A stretch of DNA of 64,000 nt from Proteinivorax tanatarense (lineage in GTDB: Bacteria > Bacillota > Proteinivoracia > Proteinivoracales > Proteinivoracaceae). Each line of letters opens with the position of its first letter. The first letter of the stretch is position 1. This document shows positions 46,700-55,828 of the stretch, piece after piece. The DNA is taken from positions 2,728,001 through 2,792,000 of the forward strand of contig NZ_CP158367.1 of NCBI RefSeq assembly GCF_040267685.1, given 5' to 3'. The position numbers and the translations under genes are program-made. A model generated the notes under the pieces. That model saw nothing but the letters and a program-made list of their open reading frames with translations. It did not search any database and had not been told where the DNA came from.

Positions 46700-47596
46700 C
46701 TAATTGGCTATTTCCACTGTATATCCTTTCTCTATAAGCTGCTCTACAATACTATTTTCCCCGGCTAAATGTAAGGAGCCCACCACAACAAAATAAGTAT
46801 TTCCACTTTCACTTTCCAATAAATCTGCGATTTCACCAGCCATTTTTTCATCCCTACCATCTAAAAAGGCAGTTTGATACTCTTTGTGTGAATCAGTAAA
46901 ATAATCTGACATCATCTCATGTCTTATTTGAGCAAATGCCTCTACATCCCCTTCTTTCCAATATCTAATTAACTCATCCAGCTCATCTTCCGATTCATCC
47001 AACTCATCTAAAGATTTTTCCAAATAAATCGCTTGTGATTCATCAGAAAGCAAGTTAAACGGCGATAGTTGGCTCTCTACAGTTTCGAGTCCGATCACTT
47101 CCATATCCTCTGCTTGTTCCATAAAATAGGTTTCCACACCATATTCTACCGAAACATTAGATTGCTGTGCTATAACTTCTGATAACAGCATAGTGCCATA
47201 CCACGGTTGAAATTGATTTAACACTTCTTGAGTTATCCCAAAAGGAGCCACTACCTCATGTAATCTTAAGAAAGTGTCCTTAGGTACAATATCTGTCATC
47301 GACCTTCCATCATTAAAAACCGCTAGCTCATTTATTTTTGATGCAAGTTCAAACTCAGAAACATTTACCATATCTAGTTCCATAGCTAAAACATCAGATT
47401 GGTCAAAAGCATCTTCAACGTTGCTATCTAATGGATACATTGCTTGATTCCCCATATGTACTGAACCAAATAAATATACTTGATTTTCTCCTCCTTCAAC
47501 TTCATAAAAAATTCCTTTTGATCCATCATCTCCACATGCTGTCAAGACCAAAACCAACACACACATAACTAAAACACTTAAAAAATTTTTTCTCAT
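46700..47596 (-). CDS. TraB/GumN-family lipoprotein
   Basis: About 298 aa. ATG 47596 is chosen because it gives a perfect lipoprotein signal (MRKNFLSVLVMCVLVLVLTA then C) with GGGAGGAAA in front; the longer frame adds an unrelated N-terminus. The mature part is a TraB/GumN (Tiki-like) domain with GSVHMGNQAMYPL near the start and VVGSLHLAGENS near the end, the two histidine motifs of this putative metalloprotease family. It should be lipidated by Lgt and face outward. The substrate is unknown. Confidence 0.88.
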   Translation of the reverse strand: MRKNFLSVLVMCVLVLVLTACGDDGSKGIFYEVEGGENQVYLFGSVHMGNQAMYPLDSNVEDAFDQSDVLAMELDMVNVSEFELASKINELAVFNDGRSMTDIVPKDTFLRLHEVVAPFGITQEVLNQFQPWYGTMLLSEVIAQQSNVSVEYGVETYFMEQAEDMEVIGLETVESQLSPFNLLSDESQAIYLEKSLDELDESEDELDELIRYWKEGDVEAFAQIRHEMMSDYFTDSHKEYQTAFLDGRDEKMAGEIADLLESESGNTYFVVVGSLHLAGENSIVEQLIEKGYTVEIAN

Positions 47597-47743
47597 ATTT
47601 TCCTCCCTAGTCCTAACATTTTCCTCTTCTTTACCTTTGGAAACAACCATCTTTGATATGATGTTCAAGCTACCTAAGACAAAGAGTGCTATTTCCAACG
47701 TTAACATTTTATTCAGTTGATTTCCAATAATACCAAAAATAAT

Positions 47744-47965
47744 CTAGAAGTCCATACTATTTAAAATATCCCGAAGTTTTATAAGTTCGTCTTTAGTCAA
47801 CGTAATACCCTTTCCCATTTTTTCATGCTCTGGCCCCCAGTCCCGCAAGTCATATTTTGGATCCCTACCATTCCAACTTACTAAATTTAATTCCTTTGTC
47901 CACCCTTTAGGTGATTGAGAAAGCTGTCCAATTTGCTCAACTATATCATACTTAAAATTTGACAC
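47744..47965 (-). CDS. PC4/YdbC-like single-stranded nucleic-acid-binding protein
   Basis: A 73-aa protein with the bacterial PC4 (YdbC) pattern: WTKELNLVSWNGRDPKYDLR followed by WGPEHEKMGKGITLTKDEL and a C-terminal helix. Family members form dimers that bind ssDNA. It begins ATG behind GGAGGGATGAAGG and lies 37 bp upstream of the long TraB frame, so the two may share a transcript. Confidence 0.85.
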   Translation of the reverse strand: MSNFKYDIVEQIGQLSQSPKGWTKELNLVSWNGRDPKYDLRDWGPEHEKMGKGITLTKDELIKLRDILNSMDF

Positions 47966-48078
47966 TCCTTCATCCCTCCTTTACTTGAACTATGCCAAGA
48001 CCATCGGCAAATTATTTATCACCTGACATAACAGGGGTTCTATAAATGATTTCAAAGAATCCCCAAAACTACCTAAAT

Positions 48079-48109
48079 GTCATTCTCAACGAAAGCGAAA
48101 GATCTTGGT
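48079..48109. repeat. copy of a dispersed TGTCATTCT...GAATCTTGG-type intergenic repeat
   Basis: TGTCATTCTCAACGAAAGCG followed by AAAGATCTTGG resembles the widespread bacterial intergenic repeat TGTCATTCTGAGCGAAGCGA-AGAATCT, from memory. A second, inverted variant lies at 53196-53224 in this window. It is degenerate. Confidence 0.45.
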
Positions 48110-48123
48110 TTTCTTTTATAGGG

Positions 48124-48175
48124 GATAGAGTTTTTTTAAATTTACAGTTACCTATAAATTTAAAAAAACTCTATC
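48124..48175. repeat. perfect 21-bp-arm hairpin in the 47966-48380 intergenic region
   Basis: Left arm 48124-48144 (GATAGAG, T7, AAATTTA) and right arm 48155-48175 are exact reverse complements with a 10-nt loop. No T-run follows, so it is not a classical terminator. The rest of this 415-bp gap holds the dispersed repeat and, before 48381, the promoter and AGGGGAGG ribosome binding site of the MMPL gene. Confidence 0.8.
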
Positions 48176-48380
48176 TCAGACATTCTATATTTAACTCTAT
48201 TTTCCTTCTTAAGCTTACTAACATTAACAAACATAAAAAATTCCCAAGTTGAGAAATTGATGGTTTAAACAGGAATATACCTGCTGACTATAGAATAAAA
48301 ACAATTATACGATAGCTTATTTGCTGCTAATTTAGTACTTAGCGGTTTGTCGCTTTTAATAACAAGGGGAGGTTTAATCA

Positions 48381-51300
48381 GTGAACAAAGACATCATAAG
48401 ACTTTACGGCTTATTAGCTATTTGGATAATTGCATCTATTTTTTTAGGCTACCTTTCCCCTGACATAGACATCCTTGTTAGAAAGCACGGACAATTAGAG
48501 GTACCGGAAGGCTTTCCAACAGAGTTTGCAAAAGATCTAGTTGAACAAGATGAAGGCTTTTCTGGAGAAGAAATTCTGATACTTTACGAAGATAACGAAA
48601 AAACCATCATCAACCATGAGGATAAAATCAAGGAAACTCTAAATAATCTCCAAAAAGACCCTGGTGACATAAAAATCCATAACATAATAACTCCCTTTGA
48701 TGGTGAGCATCAAAGAAATCTTTTGGTAGACGATACTAAAACCCATTTAATAGCTGTGCTGGAATTGGATATGACTACCGCTGAAATATCCTTTATACGT
48801 GATGAGTTGCAAAAAAAGACAACTGTAGATGGATTAGAGCATTACATAACTGGAGCCTCTATCATTGAAGACGATGTTTTAAGCACCACTGAGGAAAGGT
48901 TAGGAGCGATAGAATACTTGACAGTAGCTTTAGTATACATTGTACTGCTAGCTGTTTTCCGTTCGCCAATTGCTCCACTGGTACCCTTAATAACATTAGG
49001 TTCTTCTTATTATTTAAGCATATCTATTGTTGCGCTGTTAATAGATTATTTTAATTTTCCAGTCTCAAATTTTTCGCAAGTATTTGTTCTCACCGTCACC
49101 TTTGCCATAGGCACAGATTATGTAATTTTATTGATGAAACGCTACCAAGAAGAACTAGCTGTAGGTAAAGATAATTACGATACAGTTAAACGTACATTTA
49201 GGTTTACACAAGGAGCTGTACTTTCCAGTGCTTTAACTGGTTTTGTTGGTTTTTTAGCTATCGGACTTGCCAATTTCAACCTTTACCAGTCAGGTGTCGG
49301 GGTTGCTGTAGCTGTAATAGTGCTAATTATTGCTATCTGGGTTTGGGTTCCTTTTATCATGAATCTATTTGGTAAAATGATTTTTTGGCCTACAAAAATT
49401 GATAAAAACTCAAAAAATAATAAGCTTTGGGGAAGTTTAGGTCAGTTCTCCACCTCTAAACCTGCTTTAGCCTTCCTTCTTCTACTTGTTATAATAATCC
49501 CTTTACTTTTAACATTCGACAATCAGCGTTCTTTCCATTCTTTAGATGAAATTGATGATGATTACGGTTCAGTAAAAGCCTTTAGAAAAATTGAAGAAAG
49601 CTACGGTGAAGGTGACTTTTTTTATCATACAGTTACAATAGAGGCAAAAGATCCTTCGTGGGATCATTCACAACGAGCCTCTTATATGGAAAAGTTAGCT
49701 GATAATCTCTTAAAAATAGAGGATGTTGAAGAAGTTAGAACAGTAACTAGGCCAGAAGGAATAAAAATCGAAGAACTAAGAATCTCTTCACACGCTAAAA
49801 AAGCATCCGATGAGCTTGATGAGGTTTTAGAAGGTGTAGAGGAAATCCAAAATGCTCTAAAACAAATGTCCACTGAATTAGATAAAACTATAACTGATTT
49901 ACAACACGGCAAAGGTGATTTAATAGAGCTAATTGATGGAACTGAAAGTTCTCGGCAAGGAGCTATAAATTTACATGAAGGTATCAGCGAAACAAACCAA
50001 GGTGTGGAAGAAATAAAATGGCAAGTTTCTTCCACATATAACGATTTGCAAACATACTACCAGATAGTTAACAATATTCATGATGAACTTTTACAGCTAA
50101 CCGACAATAATAGTTTGGTATTCACACCATTGTTAACTCTTTTTGAAGAAGTACTTAATGACATAGAAATGTTAACTTACAGTTTAGTTGAAGTATCGCA
50201 AGGTTTAGACCAATTAGAAGCTGGCTCTTTAGAGTTAAGCCACGGTTTAGATGAAATTCATCAAGGGCAAACAATTTTGCTTAACCAATATGAAGAGTTA
50301 ATAGCTGGGTTAGAAGAGTTTTTAACAGCTGCTAGGGAAATAGAAGATGGTGTTGCAGAGTTAGCAGATGGCATGGAAGAAATGCAAAGCCTTTTGTTTG
50401 AACTCTCAAACCAAAACCAGAATGTTTTAGATGGATTCTTTATTCCCGATGAAATCTATCAAGAACAATTTCAAGAGGCATGGGATAACTACGGCACCCC
50501 AAACAACAACGTTGCTTTTTTACAAGTAGTAAGCGATACAAACCCCTATGGCAGCAGAGCCATGGAAATTGTAAATGAGATTGAAGAAGTTACTACATTT
50601 ACTTTAAAAAATACTCCTTACGAAGATGTCCGATATGCCGTTGATGGATTACCTAGCCAAAACAGGGACTTGAAAAGAGTCTCCAGAGATGATTTTTATA
50701 GAACCTCTGTATATATGTTATCAGGAATATTCATTGTACTTTCTATACTTTTTAAATCCTTTATAATGCCGATTTATGTAATGATTTCGTTAGGGATTGC
50801 CTATATAGCCTCCCAATCCATAGTAGAGTTTATTTTTATAGATTTTTTAGGTTACCCTGGCATTATGTGGTCTGTTCCTTTCTTTGCATTTGTGATGTTA
50901 ATGTCTATGGGAGTTGATTATTCAATATTCTTAATGGCTCGTTTCAATGAAGAAATGAAACAATATAATGATTATAGTATCCACTCTATAAAAAGTGCAA
51001 TGATTACAGCCATGAAAAAAGTTGGTGGAGCTGTTTTTTCTGCAGCTATTATATTAGGTTCAAGCTTCGCTGCTATGATGCTATCAGGAGTTTTATCACT
51101 TTTACAAATTGGAACATGGGTTATTGTAGGGCTGACCTTTTATGTATTAATTCTACTTCCCATATTTATTCCTGCTGTATCGCTCTATCTTAAAGGTTAT
51201 AATTGGTGGCCTTTTAATGTTATATCATGGAATAGCAAAACTGGAACACTAACTGTAAATAGCAAAGATACAGACAATAGTAACATCAGCATATTTATCG

Positions 51301-51545
51301 AAGGTGCTGTTTATAATCCTGGGGAATATAATATAAAGGATGATATTCCATTAAATGAACTCGTAGAAAAAGCTGGTGGGTTAACCCTAAAAGCTGATCC
51401 TAGCCAGCTAAAAATCGAAGAAATGCAAGGAGCAAAAATTCTTAATGTTCCTGAGAAAAAGTCAGATTTTAAAAAAACAGAAATTAAATTAAAAAAGAAG
51501 AATAGAAAAAGAAGGTTTAGATATCATTATAATAAAAAACAATAA
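48381..51545 (+). CDS. MMPL/RND-type membrane transporter with C-terminal SLBB-like domain
   Basis: A 1054-aa protein with the MMPL layout: helix 1, extracytoplasmic loop, six helices (about 175-375; FAIGTDYVILLMKRYQEEL), a large second extracytoplasmic domain rich in coiled coil (about 450-700, with pseudo-heptads of the type L-x-x-G-x-x-E-I), then helices with SMGVDYSIFLMARFNEEM. After the last helix a cytoplasmic tail (about 970-1020) reads IFIEGAVYNPGEYNI...VEKAGGLT, an SLBB/ComEA-N-like motif, ending in a very basic K/R tail. It starts GTG behind AGGGGAGG. It probably exports lipids or surface molecules; the substrate is unknown. Confidence 0.85.
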   Translation: MNKDIIRLYGLLAIWIIASIFLGYLSPDIDILVRKHGQLEVPEGFPTEFAKDLVEQDEGFSGEEILILYEDNEKTIINHEDKIKETLNNLQKDPGDIKIHNIITPFDGEHQRNLLVDDTKTHLIAVLELDMTTAEISFIRDELQKKTTVDGLEHYITGASIIEDDVLSTTEERLGAIEYLTVALVYIVLLAVFRSPIAPLVPLITLGSSYYLSISIVALLIDYFNFPVSNFSQVFVLTVTFAIGTDYVILLMKRYQEELAVGKDNYDTVKRTFRFTQGAVLSSALTGFVGFLAIGLANFNLYQSGVGVAVAVIVLIIAIWVWVPFIMNLFGKMIFWPTKIDKNSKNNKLWGSLGQFSTSKPALAFLLLLVIIIPLLLTFDNQRSFHSLDEIDDDYGSVKAFRKIEESYGEGDFFYHTVTIEAKDPSWDHSQRASYMEKLADNLLKIEDVEEVRTVTRPEGIKIEELRISSHAKKASDELDEVLEGVEEIQNALKQMSTELDKTITDLQHGKGDLIELIDGTESSRQGAINLHEGISETNQGVEEIKWQVSSTYNDLQTYYQIVNNIHDELLQLTDNNSLVFTPLLTLFEEVLNDIEMLTYSLVEVSQGLDQLEAGSLELSHGLDEIHQGQTILLNQYEELIAGLEEFLTAAREIEDGVAELADGMEEMQSLLFELSNQNQNVLDGFFIPDEIYQEQFQEAWDNYGTPNNNVAFLQVVSDTNPYGSRAMEIVNEIEEVTTFTLKNTPYEDVRYAVDGLPSQNRDLKRVSRDDFYRTSVYMLSGIFIVLSILFKSFIMPIYVMISLGIAYIASQSIVEFIFIDFLGYPGIMWSVPFFAFVMLMSMGVDYSIFLMARFNEEMKQYNDYSIHSIKSAMITAMKKVGGAVFSAAIILGSSFAAMMLSGVLSLLQIGTWVIVGLTFYVLILLPIFIPAVSLYLKGYNWWPFNVISWNSKTGTLTVNSKDTDNSNISIFIEGAVYNPGEYNIKDDIPLNELVEKAGGLTLKADPSQLKIEEMQGAKILNVPEKKSDFKKTEIKLKKKNRKRRFRYHYNKKQ

Positions 51546-51552
51546 AAATCTC

Positions 51553-51589
51553 TTAAGCGTGGCATCCACAAAAAGGATGCCACGCTTAA
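51553..51589. terminator. terminator between the MMPL gene and the tRNA cluster
   Basis: TTAAGCGTGGCATCC and GGATGCCACGCTTAA, 15-bp perfect arms with a 7-nt loop, 8 bp after the MMPL stop. It has a T-run mainly on the minus side. Confidence 0.75.
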
Positions 51590-51602
51590 TTGTGACAGCA
51601 AA

Positions 51603-51628
51603 TAAAAAACACCACATATGTGGTGTTA
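51603..51628 (-). terminator. terminator of the tRNA cluster
   Basis: Perfect palindrome ACACCACATATGTGGTGT followed on the minus strand by TTTTTTATTTG, 14 bp past tRNA-Leu. Confidence 0.85.
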
Positions 51629-51641
51629 AATCTCCTAATAA

Positions 51642-51726
51642 TGGTGCGAGAGGGGGGAGTCGAACCCCCACGCCTAACGGCACTAGATCCTAAGTCTAGC
51701 GTGTCTGCCAGTTCCACCACTCTCGC
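51642..51726 (-). tRNA. tRNA-Leu (TAG)
   Basis: Type II tRNA, 85 nt with encoded CCA. Acceptor GCGAGAG/CTCTCGC, discriminator A, anticodon loop CTTAGGA (anticodon TAG), long variable arm and T arm GGGGG-TTCGACT-CCCCC. It is last of the five-tRNA cluster. Confidence 0.95.
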
Positions 51727-51729
51727 AAT

Positions 51730-51805
51730 TGGTGAGCCATCCGCGATTCGAACACGGGACACCCTGATTAAAAGTCAGGTGCTCTACCGACTGAGCTAAT
51801 GGCTC
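51730..51805 (-). tRNA. tRNA-Lys (TTT)
   Basis: 76 nt with CCA. Acceptor GAGCCAT/ATGGCTC, anticodon loop CTTTTAA (TTT), T loop TTCGAAT. Confidence 0.95.
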
Positions 51806-51811
51806 GTATAA

Positions 51812-51887
51812 TGGAGCCGACGATGGGACTCGAACCCGCAACCTGCTCATTACAAGTGAGCTGCTCTGCCAATTGAGCTACGTCGGC
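51812..51887 (-). tRNA. tRNA-Thr (TGT)
   Basis: 76 nt with CCA. Acceptor GCCGACG/CGTCGGC, anticodon loop CTTGTAA (TGT), T loop TTCGAGT. Confidence 0.95.
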
Positions 51888-51897
51888 ATATTTAAAA

Positions 51898-51973
51898 TGG
51901 CGGAGCTGACGGGAGTCGAACCCGCGATCTCCTGCGTGACAGGCAGGCATGTTAACCACTACACCACAGCTCC
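51898..51973 (-). tRNA. tRNA-Asp (GTC)
   Basis: 76 nt with CCA. Acceptor GGAGCTG/CAGCTCC, anticodon loop CTGTCAC (GTC), G73. Confidence 0.95.
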
Positions 51974-51974
51974 A

Positions 51975-52051
<77 letters not shown>

Positions 52052-52095
52052 ACAACGAATTATAGTATATAATATATATCCCGTATAGTCAATGG

Positions 52096-52780
52096 TTATT
52101 TTGAGAAATTTGAGCTTTGTTTATTTCTCAGCAAGTTAAAATCATCTTTCAACGACCGATGAACTACCTTATCAGTATCATATTTACCAAGCTTAAAAAC
52201 CGTTTGAATTGCATATCCCTGTGTCAAAGCTACAATTAATAGTCCCAACTCCCACACTACCTCCTAAAATTGCTCCTATTAAAACTGCTGTAACTTCGTT
52301 TGATGTCTTTATTAGTGATATAGGTAGCTTAAGCTTTTTAACTAGCCCTAACATCAAACCATCTCTAGGCCCCGCTCCTAAACCCGACTTTAGATAAAAA
52401 TATATCCCTATACTGAGCACCCAAACGCCCATTTCTAACATGATTAGCTTACCTACAAATGTTTGCGGGGAAAACAATACAGAACTATTATTTATAACAT
52501 CTATAAATATACCAACAAAAACCATATTAAATACTGTGCCAATTCCAGGATAAATTCCTAAAAAAAAGCTTAATAAGATTAAGACAAAACCTGTCAATTG
52601 TGAAGTTTGCCCAAATGAGAGAGGTGTATGATTCATAACCCCAGTATGCAGCACATCCCATGGTCCGAGACCTAAACTGCGAGCTTGGTACATCATAGAA
52701 ATCCCTAATGCACAAAGAAAATACCCAAAAAATAGTTTAGGCATCTTAGGCAAGGTTTGTTTATTAAAATTTTTTAGCAT
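52096..52780 (-). pseudogene. YczE-family membrane protein with a C-terminal frameshift
   Basis: The intact part (from ATG 52780) has five helices with G-Y-F-L-C-A-L-G-I-S-M, G-L-G-P-W-D-V-L-H and G-L-G-A-G-P-R-D-G-L-M, diagnostic of YczE. The frame then passes into an unlikely tail and stops at 52193. Removing one base near 52234-52239 gives G-V-G-T-I-I-V-A-L-T-Q-G-Y-A-I-Q, the expected last helix, and continues to TAA at 52096 (about 227 aa). One extra A in an AATTAAT stretch would explain it. Function unknown. A distant relative is at 22578. Confidence 0.75.
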
Positions 52781-52899
52781 CTTCTCATATCCTTTATATT
52801 TTTATTTCTGTATTTTTATTATACCTTATTCTACTGCAGTTGGATAGAAGTCAGTATATCCATTAAGGTCGAACTTCTTAATAAAATAGCCTCAATGGA

Positions 52900-53193
52900 T
52901 TACTCGGCCAAGAAGTGACCAATTCTCATTTTAACCAAGCTCTTATTTTAATATAACGAAACTTTCATCCCAATTATCTGCCACATTTACTGCCTAGAAT
53001 TCCGGTAGTGCTAGACTTTCTATTGAGGTTGCAAACTCATCGGTCCTAGGCAAGCCTTGTATGTGATTTGATTTGTATTCCTCAGACCAGGATTTTGGCT
53101 AAGGCTTCCTTCAGATGCAGCTCACGCTGCCTTCCGCTAGTTGTTCCCACTACCAGGCTCACAGCGGACTTTCACCGCACATGCTGAACGCAC
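52900..53193 (-). mobile_element. 5' fragment of a group II intron
   Basis: The minus strand from 53193 begins GTGCG and continues with GGTGAAAGTCC, TGGTAGTGGGAACAACTAGC and GCATCTGAAGGAAGCC, features I associate with domain I of bacterial group II introns. No reverse transcriptase frame and no domain V/VI is visible downstream, so it is a relic. The left limit (about 52900) is approximate. The rest of 52781-53288 shows nothing else except the dispersed repeat. Confidence 0.5.
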
Positions 53194-53195
53194 AA

Positions 53196-53224
53196 CCAAG
53201 ATTCTTCGCCTTAGGTTCAGAATA
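53196..53224 (-). repeat. second copy of the dispersed ATTCT...GAATCTTGG repeat
   Basis: The minus strand reads ATTCTGAACCTAAGGCGAAG then AATCTTGG, related to 48079-48109. The group II intron fragment starts 3 bp beyond it. Confidence 0.45.
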
Positions 53225-53288
53225 GCTACTTGCTATCGTCCTAAAAACATTAGTTTTTCCTCTTGTTGAAGTAAGATCTAGGATTTCC

Positions 53289-54680
53289 TTATTTAACCTG
53301 TTCTTTTACTCCATCACAAAGCCTTTTAAACTCTTCCTCATTAATAGAACTTTTTTCTCCATATCTTAGAGTGTTGTACATATTGGTTATGGTGCTTAAA
53401 TCTTTATAAACATCTTTATTCCGCATTGAGCTTTTATCCAGTATAGTATTGGGTGTATCAGAATTCTTAATACAGTTGTATTTTTTATCCAAAAAAATAA
53501 TTAACTCTCTATATTTTCTTCGAATAGGATGTAACTTTTTAAAATAGTCTCTTTGCCTTTGTTTTTCATCCAATTTGCTTTTTATCTTTTTTATAAGTTC
53601 GCTAAAAACAGGGATTTGTTCTCTCTCTTCTTCATAGCTATCTGACGACTTTTTACTAGGGAAAATTGTTTTTTTAACAAATTTAAACAGCAGATATAAC
53701 AACCCAGCTGCTACTGCTATTGAAATAATTATCACTACATATTCTAAAAAACTCCCTTGAGAAGGTTCAATAACCTCTCCCTCTCTGGTAAGCATTTCTG
53801 CAGTAGATTCCGCTTCTTCTTCCCCTTCCGTTTTTAGAGGTACAGGATTTCTATTTAAATAGCTCATCAAAGCAAAAATTGGCCTCAATAGAACGTTAGC
53901 TATAAAATATGATATGTAATAATTAAGAGTATCAAATAGATTTGAAGAAGCATGATAGAGCGAATTTATACCCTTAAAAACAAACAAATAAGCTAATGCA
54001 ATAATAGTTAAAGGAGCTATCACACTAGTAAGCAGCACTTGCCCCAAACTTAAATTATTGCTTGTAAGTAGATTATTTCTTCCTATATACTTTCCAATTA
54101 AAGGATCATCCCTTAGATTTTCATCATAGGAATTATAAACATATAACTCATGAATTTGATTTTGTATGTTTAGCAGCAAAGTTAAAATTACATAGACAAT
54201 AAAACATCTAAAACTTAAATTAATTGTTTCCGACAACTCAACTCTTAGAAAAGTAAATGCATTTAAAATAAAAAATAAATAGATTCCAGCTCTTATAAAA
54301 AATCTCCCACCTATTACCTTTATTTCTAAACTAGTTTGAGGTTGATTGTAACTTTTAAATAAAATAATTGTCGGTATCAACAAAAATATAAAGCTAAGTA
54401 AAAGGACTTCAAAACCTCCATCGTTCAAAATATATGAAAACATACCAGTAGCTATTGCGGCGATAGCAAACACACTATTTTTAAATTCTTCTTTATCCAG
54501 CCTATTTTCAAGCATTGTTAAAACTCCTAATAATAAAGCTGTATTTAAACCACTTAACAGCAAAAACAGGGATACATTGGCACTTCCACTAAGAAGCAAC
54601 CCATAAATAGGTAAAATAAAAATAACCTCATTAATGGTATGAAAAAATACTCTGCTAACATAAAGCAATTTATCTCCCAT
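53289..54680 (-). CDS. membrane protein with DUF4129-type C-terminus
   Basis: A 463-aa protein with six or more N-terminal helices (to about 235), an extracytoplasmic stretch with an acidic S-E-E-E-A-E region, one more helix (about 305-330), then a cytoplasmic helical domain with RRKYRELIIFLDKKY and a final N-T-L-R-Y-G pattern, the DUF4129 signature. It overlaps the DUF58 gene by 11 bp and is third in a MoxR-DUF58-DUF4129 operon. The TgpA transglutaminase domain that often accompanies this set is not visible. The role is probably in envelope assembly, by inference. Confidence 0.75.
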   Translation of the reverse strand: MGDKLLYVSRVFFHTINEVIFILPIYGLLLSGSANVSLFLLLSGLNTALLLGVLTMLENRLDKEEFKNSVFAIAAIATGMFSYILNDGGFEVLLLSFIFLLIPTIILFKSYNQPQTSLEIKVIGGRFFIRAGIYLFFILNAFTFLRVELSETINLSFRCFIVYVILTLLLNIQNQIHELYVYNSYDENLRDDPLIGKYIGRNNLLTSNNLSLGQVLLTSVIAPLTIIALAYLFVFKGINSLYHASSNLFDTLNYYISYFIANVLLRPIFALMSYLNRNPVPLKTEGEEEAESTAEMLTREGEVIEPSQGSFLEYVVIIISIAVAAGLLYLLFKFVKKTIFPSKKSSDSYEEEREQIPVFSELIKKIKSKLDEKQRQRDYFKKLHPIRRKYRELIIFLDKKYNCIKNSDTPNTILDKSSMRNKDVYKDLSTITNMYNTLRYGEKSSINEEEFKRLCDGVKEQVK

Positions 54681-55824
54681 TATCTAAATCACCCCTTTTA
54701 ACTAAGTTAACTTTACCTAAGCAACTTATATTGGGTCTATTTTCAATTTCCTCTTCAAAGGTATTTATTTCTATCTCAAAGCCCTTCAGCTTTAAATTTT
54801 TAAGCGCTACAAACAAATTATCATCTATGCTATGTGTTGATATTGAAATAACAGTAGAGAGAGAGACCTTGCTAGACACCTGATATAACAAATTATCTAT
54901 CCCTATATTAGCGTATTCCCTTAGCCTAGATAAAATCTCAGCGCAGTTTAATAGATGGGAATTACCTCGGTTAGGAGTAATAAAAGTACTTTTGATGTCA
55001 TTTCCATAAACCAGATAATTAGTAGCGAATCCATACTGATACTGATTTTCCTCTGAAAGATGCATATAAGCAGCAACAACCTCTATCAGCCGTTCTGCCA
55101 AAGGGCTTCTATCTGTATTGTTAGTTAACCTGTCATACCCTAAGTCCAGCACATATAAGGTAGACATATCAGCAGTATAATCATTAACTTTAACCTGCAT
55201 ATCACCGGTTTTTGCAGTAGCTTTCCAATGAATTTGTTTTATAGGCTCATTAAATGTGTATTCTCGTACTCCACTAAAAAAAGTGGGGTCATCCATTATC
55301 CAACGCTTCACTAGGTTTTCTCCTAAATAAGAGCTATCCTTTATTATTAAATCTTCTAAAGGGTAAATATTAGGATAAACAACAAAAATCATAGGACAAT
55401 CTATATCTTTAGATATTTTTTTAAAACCAAAGTAGTCGCTAGTCTCTGCGGTAATTTTGTTAAGGCTGTAATATCCCCTTTCTTTAAAAAATATCTTATA
55501 CTTCTGACTAACTTTTTGGAAAAAGAGTAAGGAAAGCAATGTCCTATGAACCGAAACCTCACCGTGTTTATATTGAAAACTTTCTTCTTCGCCTATAATA
55601 GTAAATCCACGAGGAAGCTCATATCTTAATGTAATCCACAAAAGGGGAAATATTTTATTGTTCACTATCATTAAATTATAATCTGTAACTTCATTGGGAA
55701 AAATCTTTACCTCCGAGCTTTTTCGCTTAATATCAAACTTTTTAAAAGCAATGTTTTCCCACTTTGCCACACACTTATAATATACATAATATAATCCTAA
55801 AATAATTAAAATTAGCTTCCACAT
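54670..55824 (-). CDS. DUF58 domain protein
   Basis: A 384-aa protein with one N-terminal membrane helix, a beta-rich middle and the hallmark VREYTFNEPIKQIHWKATAK (about 188-207) plus a von Willebrand-like YVLDLGYDRL strand. DUF58 proteins are usually partners of MoxR AAA ATPases. It starts 4 bp after the MoxR gene. Confidence 0.87.
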   Translation of the reverse strand: MWKLILIILGLYYVYYKCVAKWENIAFKKFDIKRKSSEVKIFPNEVTDYNLMIVNNKIFPLLWITLRYELPRGFTIIGEEESFQYKHGEVSVHRTLLSLLFFQKVSQKYKIFFKERGYYSLNKITAETSDYFGFKKISKDIDCPMIFVVYPNIYPLEDLIIKDSSYLGENLVKRWIMDDPTFFSGVREYTFNEPIKQIHWKATAKTGDMQVKVNDYTADMSTLYVLDLGYDRLTNNTDRSPLAERLIEVVAAYMHLSEENQYQYGFATNYLVYGNDIKSTFITPNRGNSHLLNCAEILSRLREYANIGIDNLLYQVSSKVSLSTVISISTHSIDDNLFVALKNLKLKGFEIEINTFEEEIENRPNISCLGKVNLVKRGDLDNGR

Positions 55825-55828
55825 ATAA

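Noticed and set aside
48046-48252. 68-codon frame on the plus strand
   Set aside because: It has no ribosome binding site and reads through a dispersed repeat and the 21-bp hairpin, so coding is unlikely.
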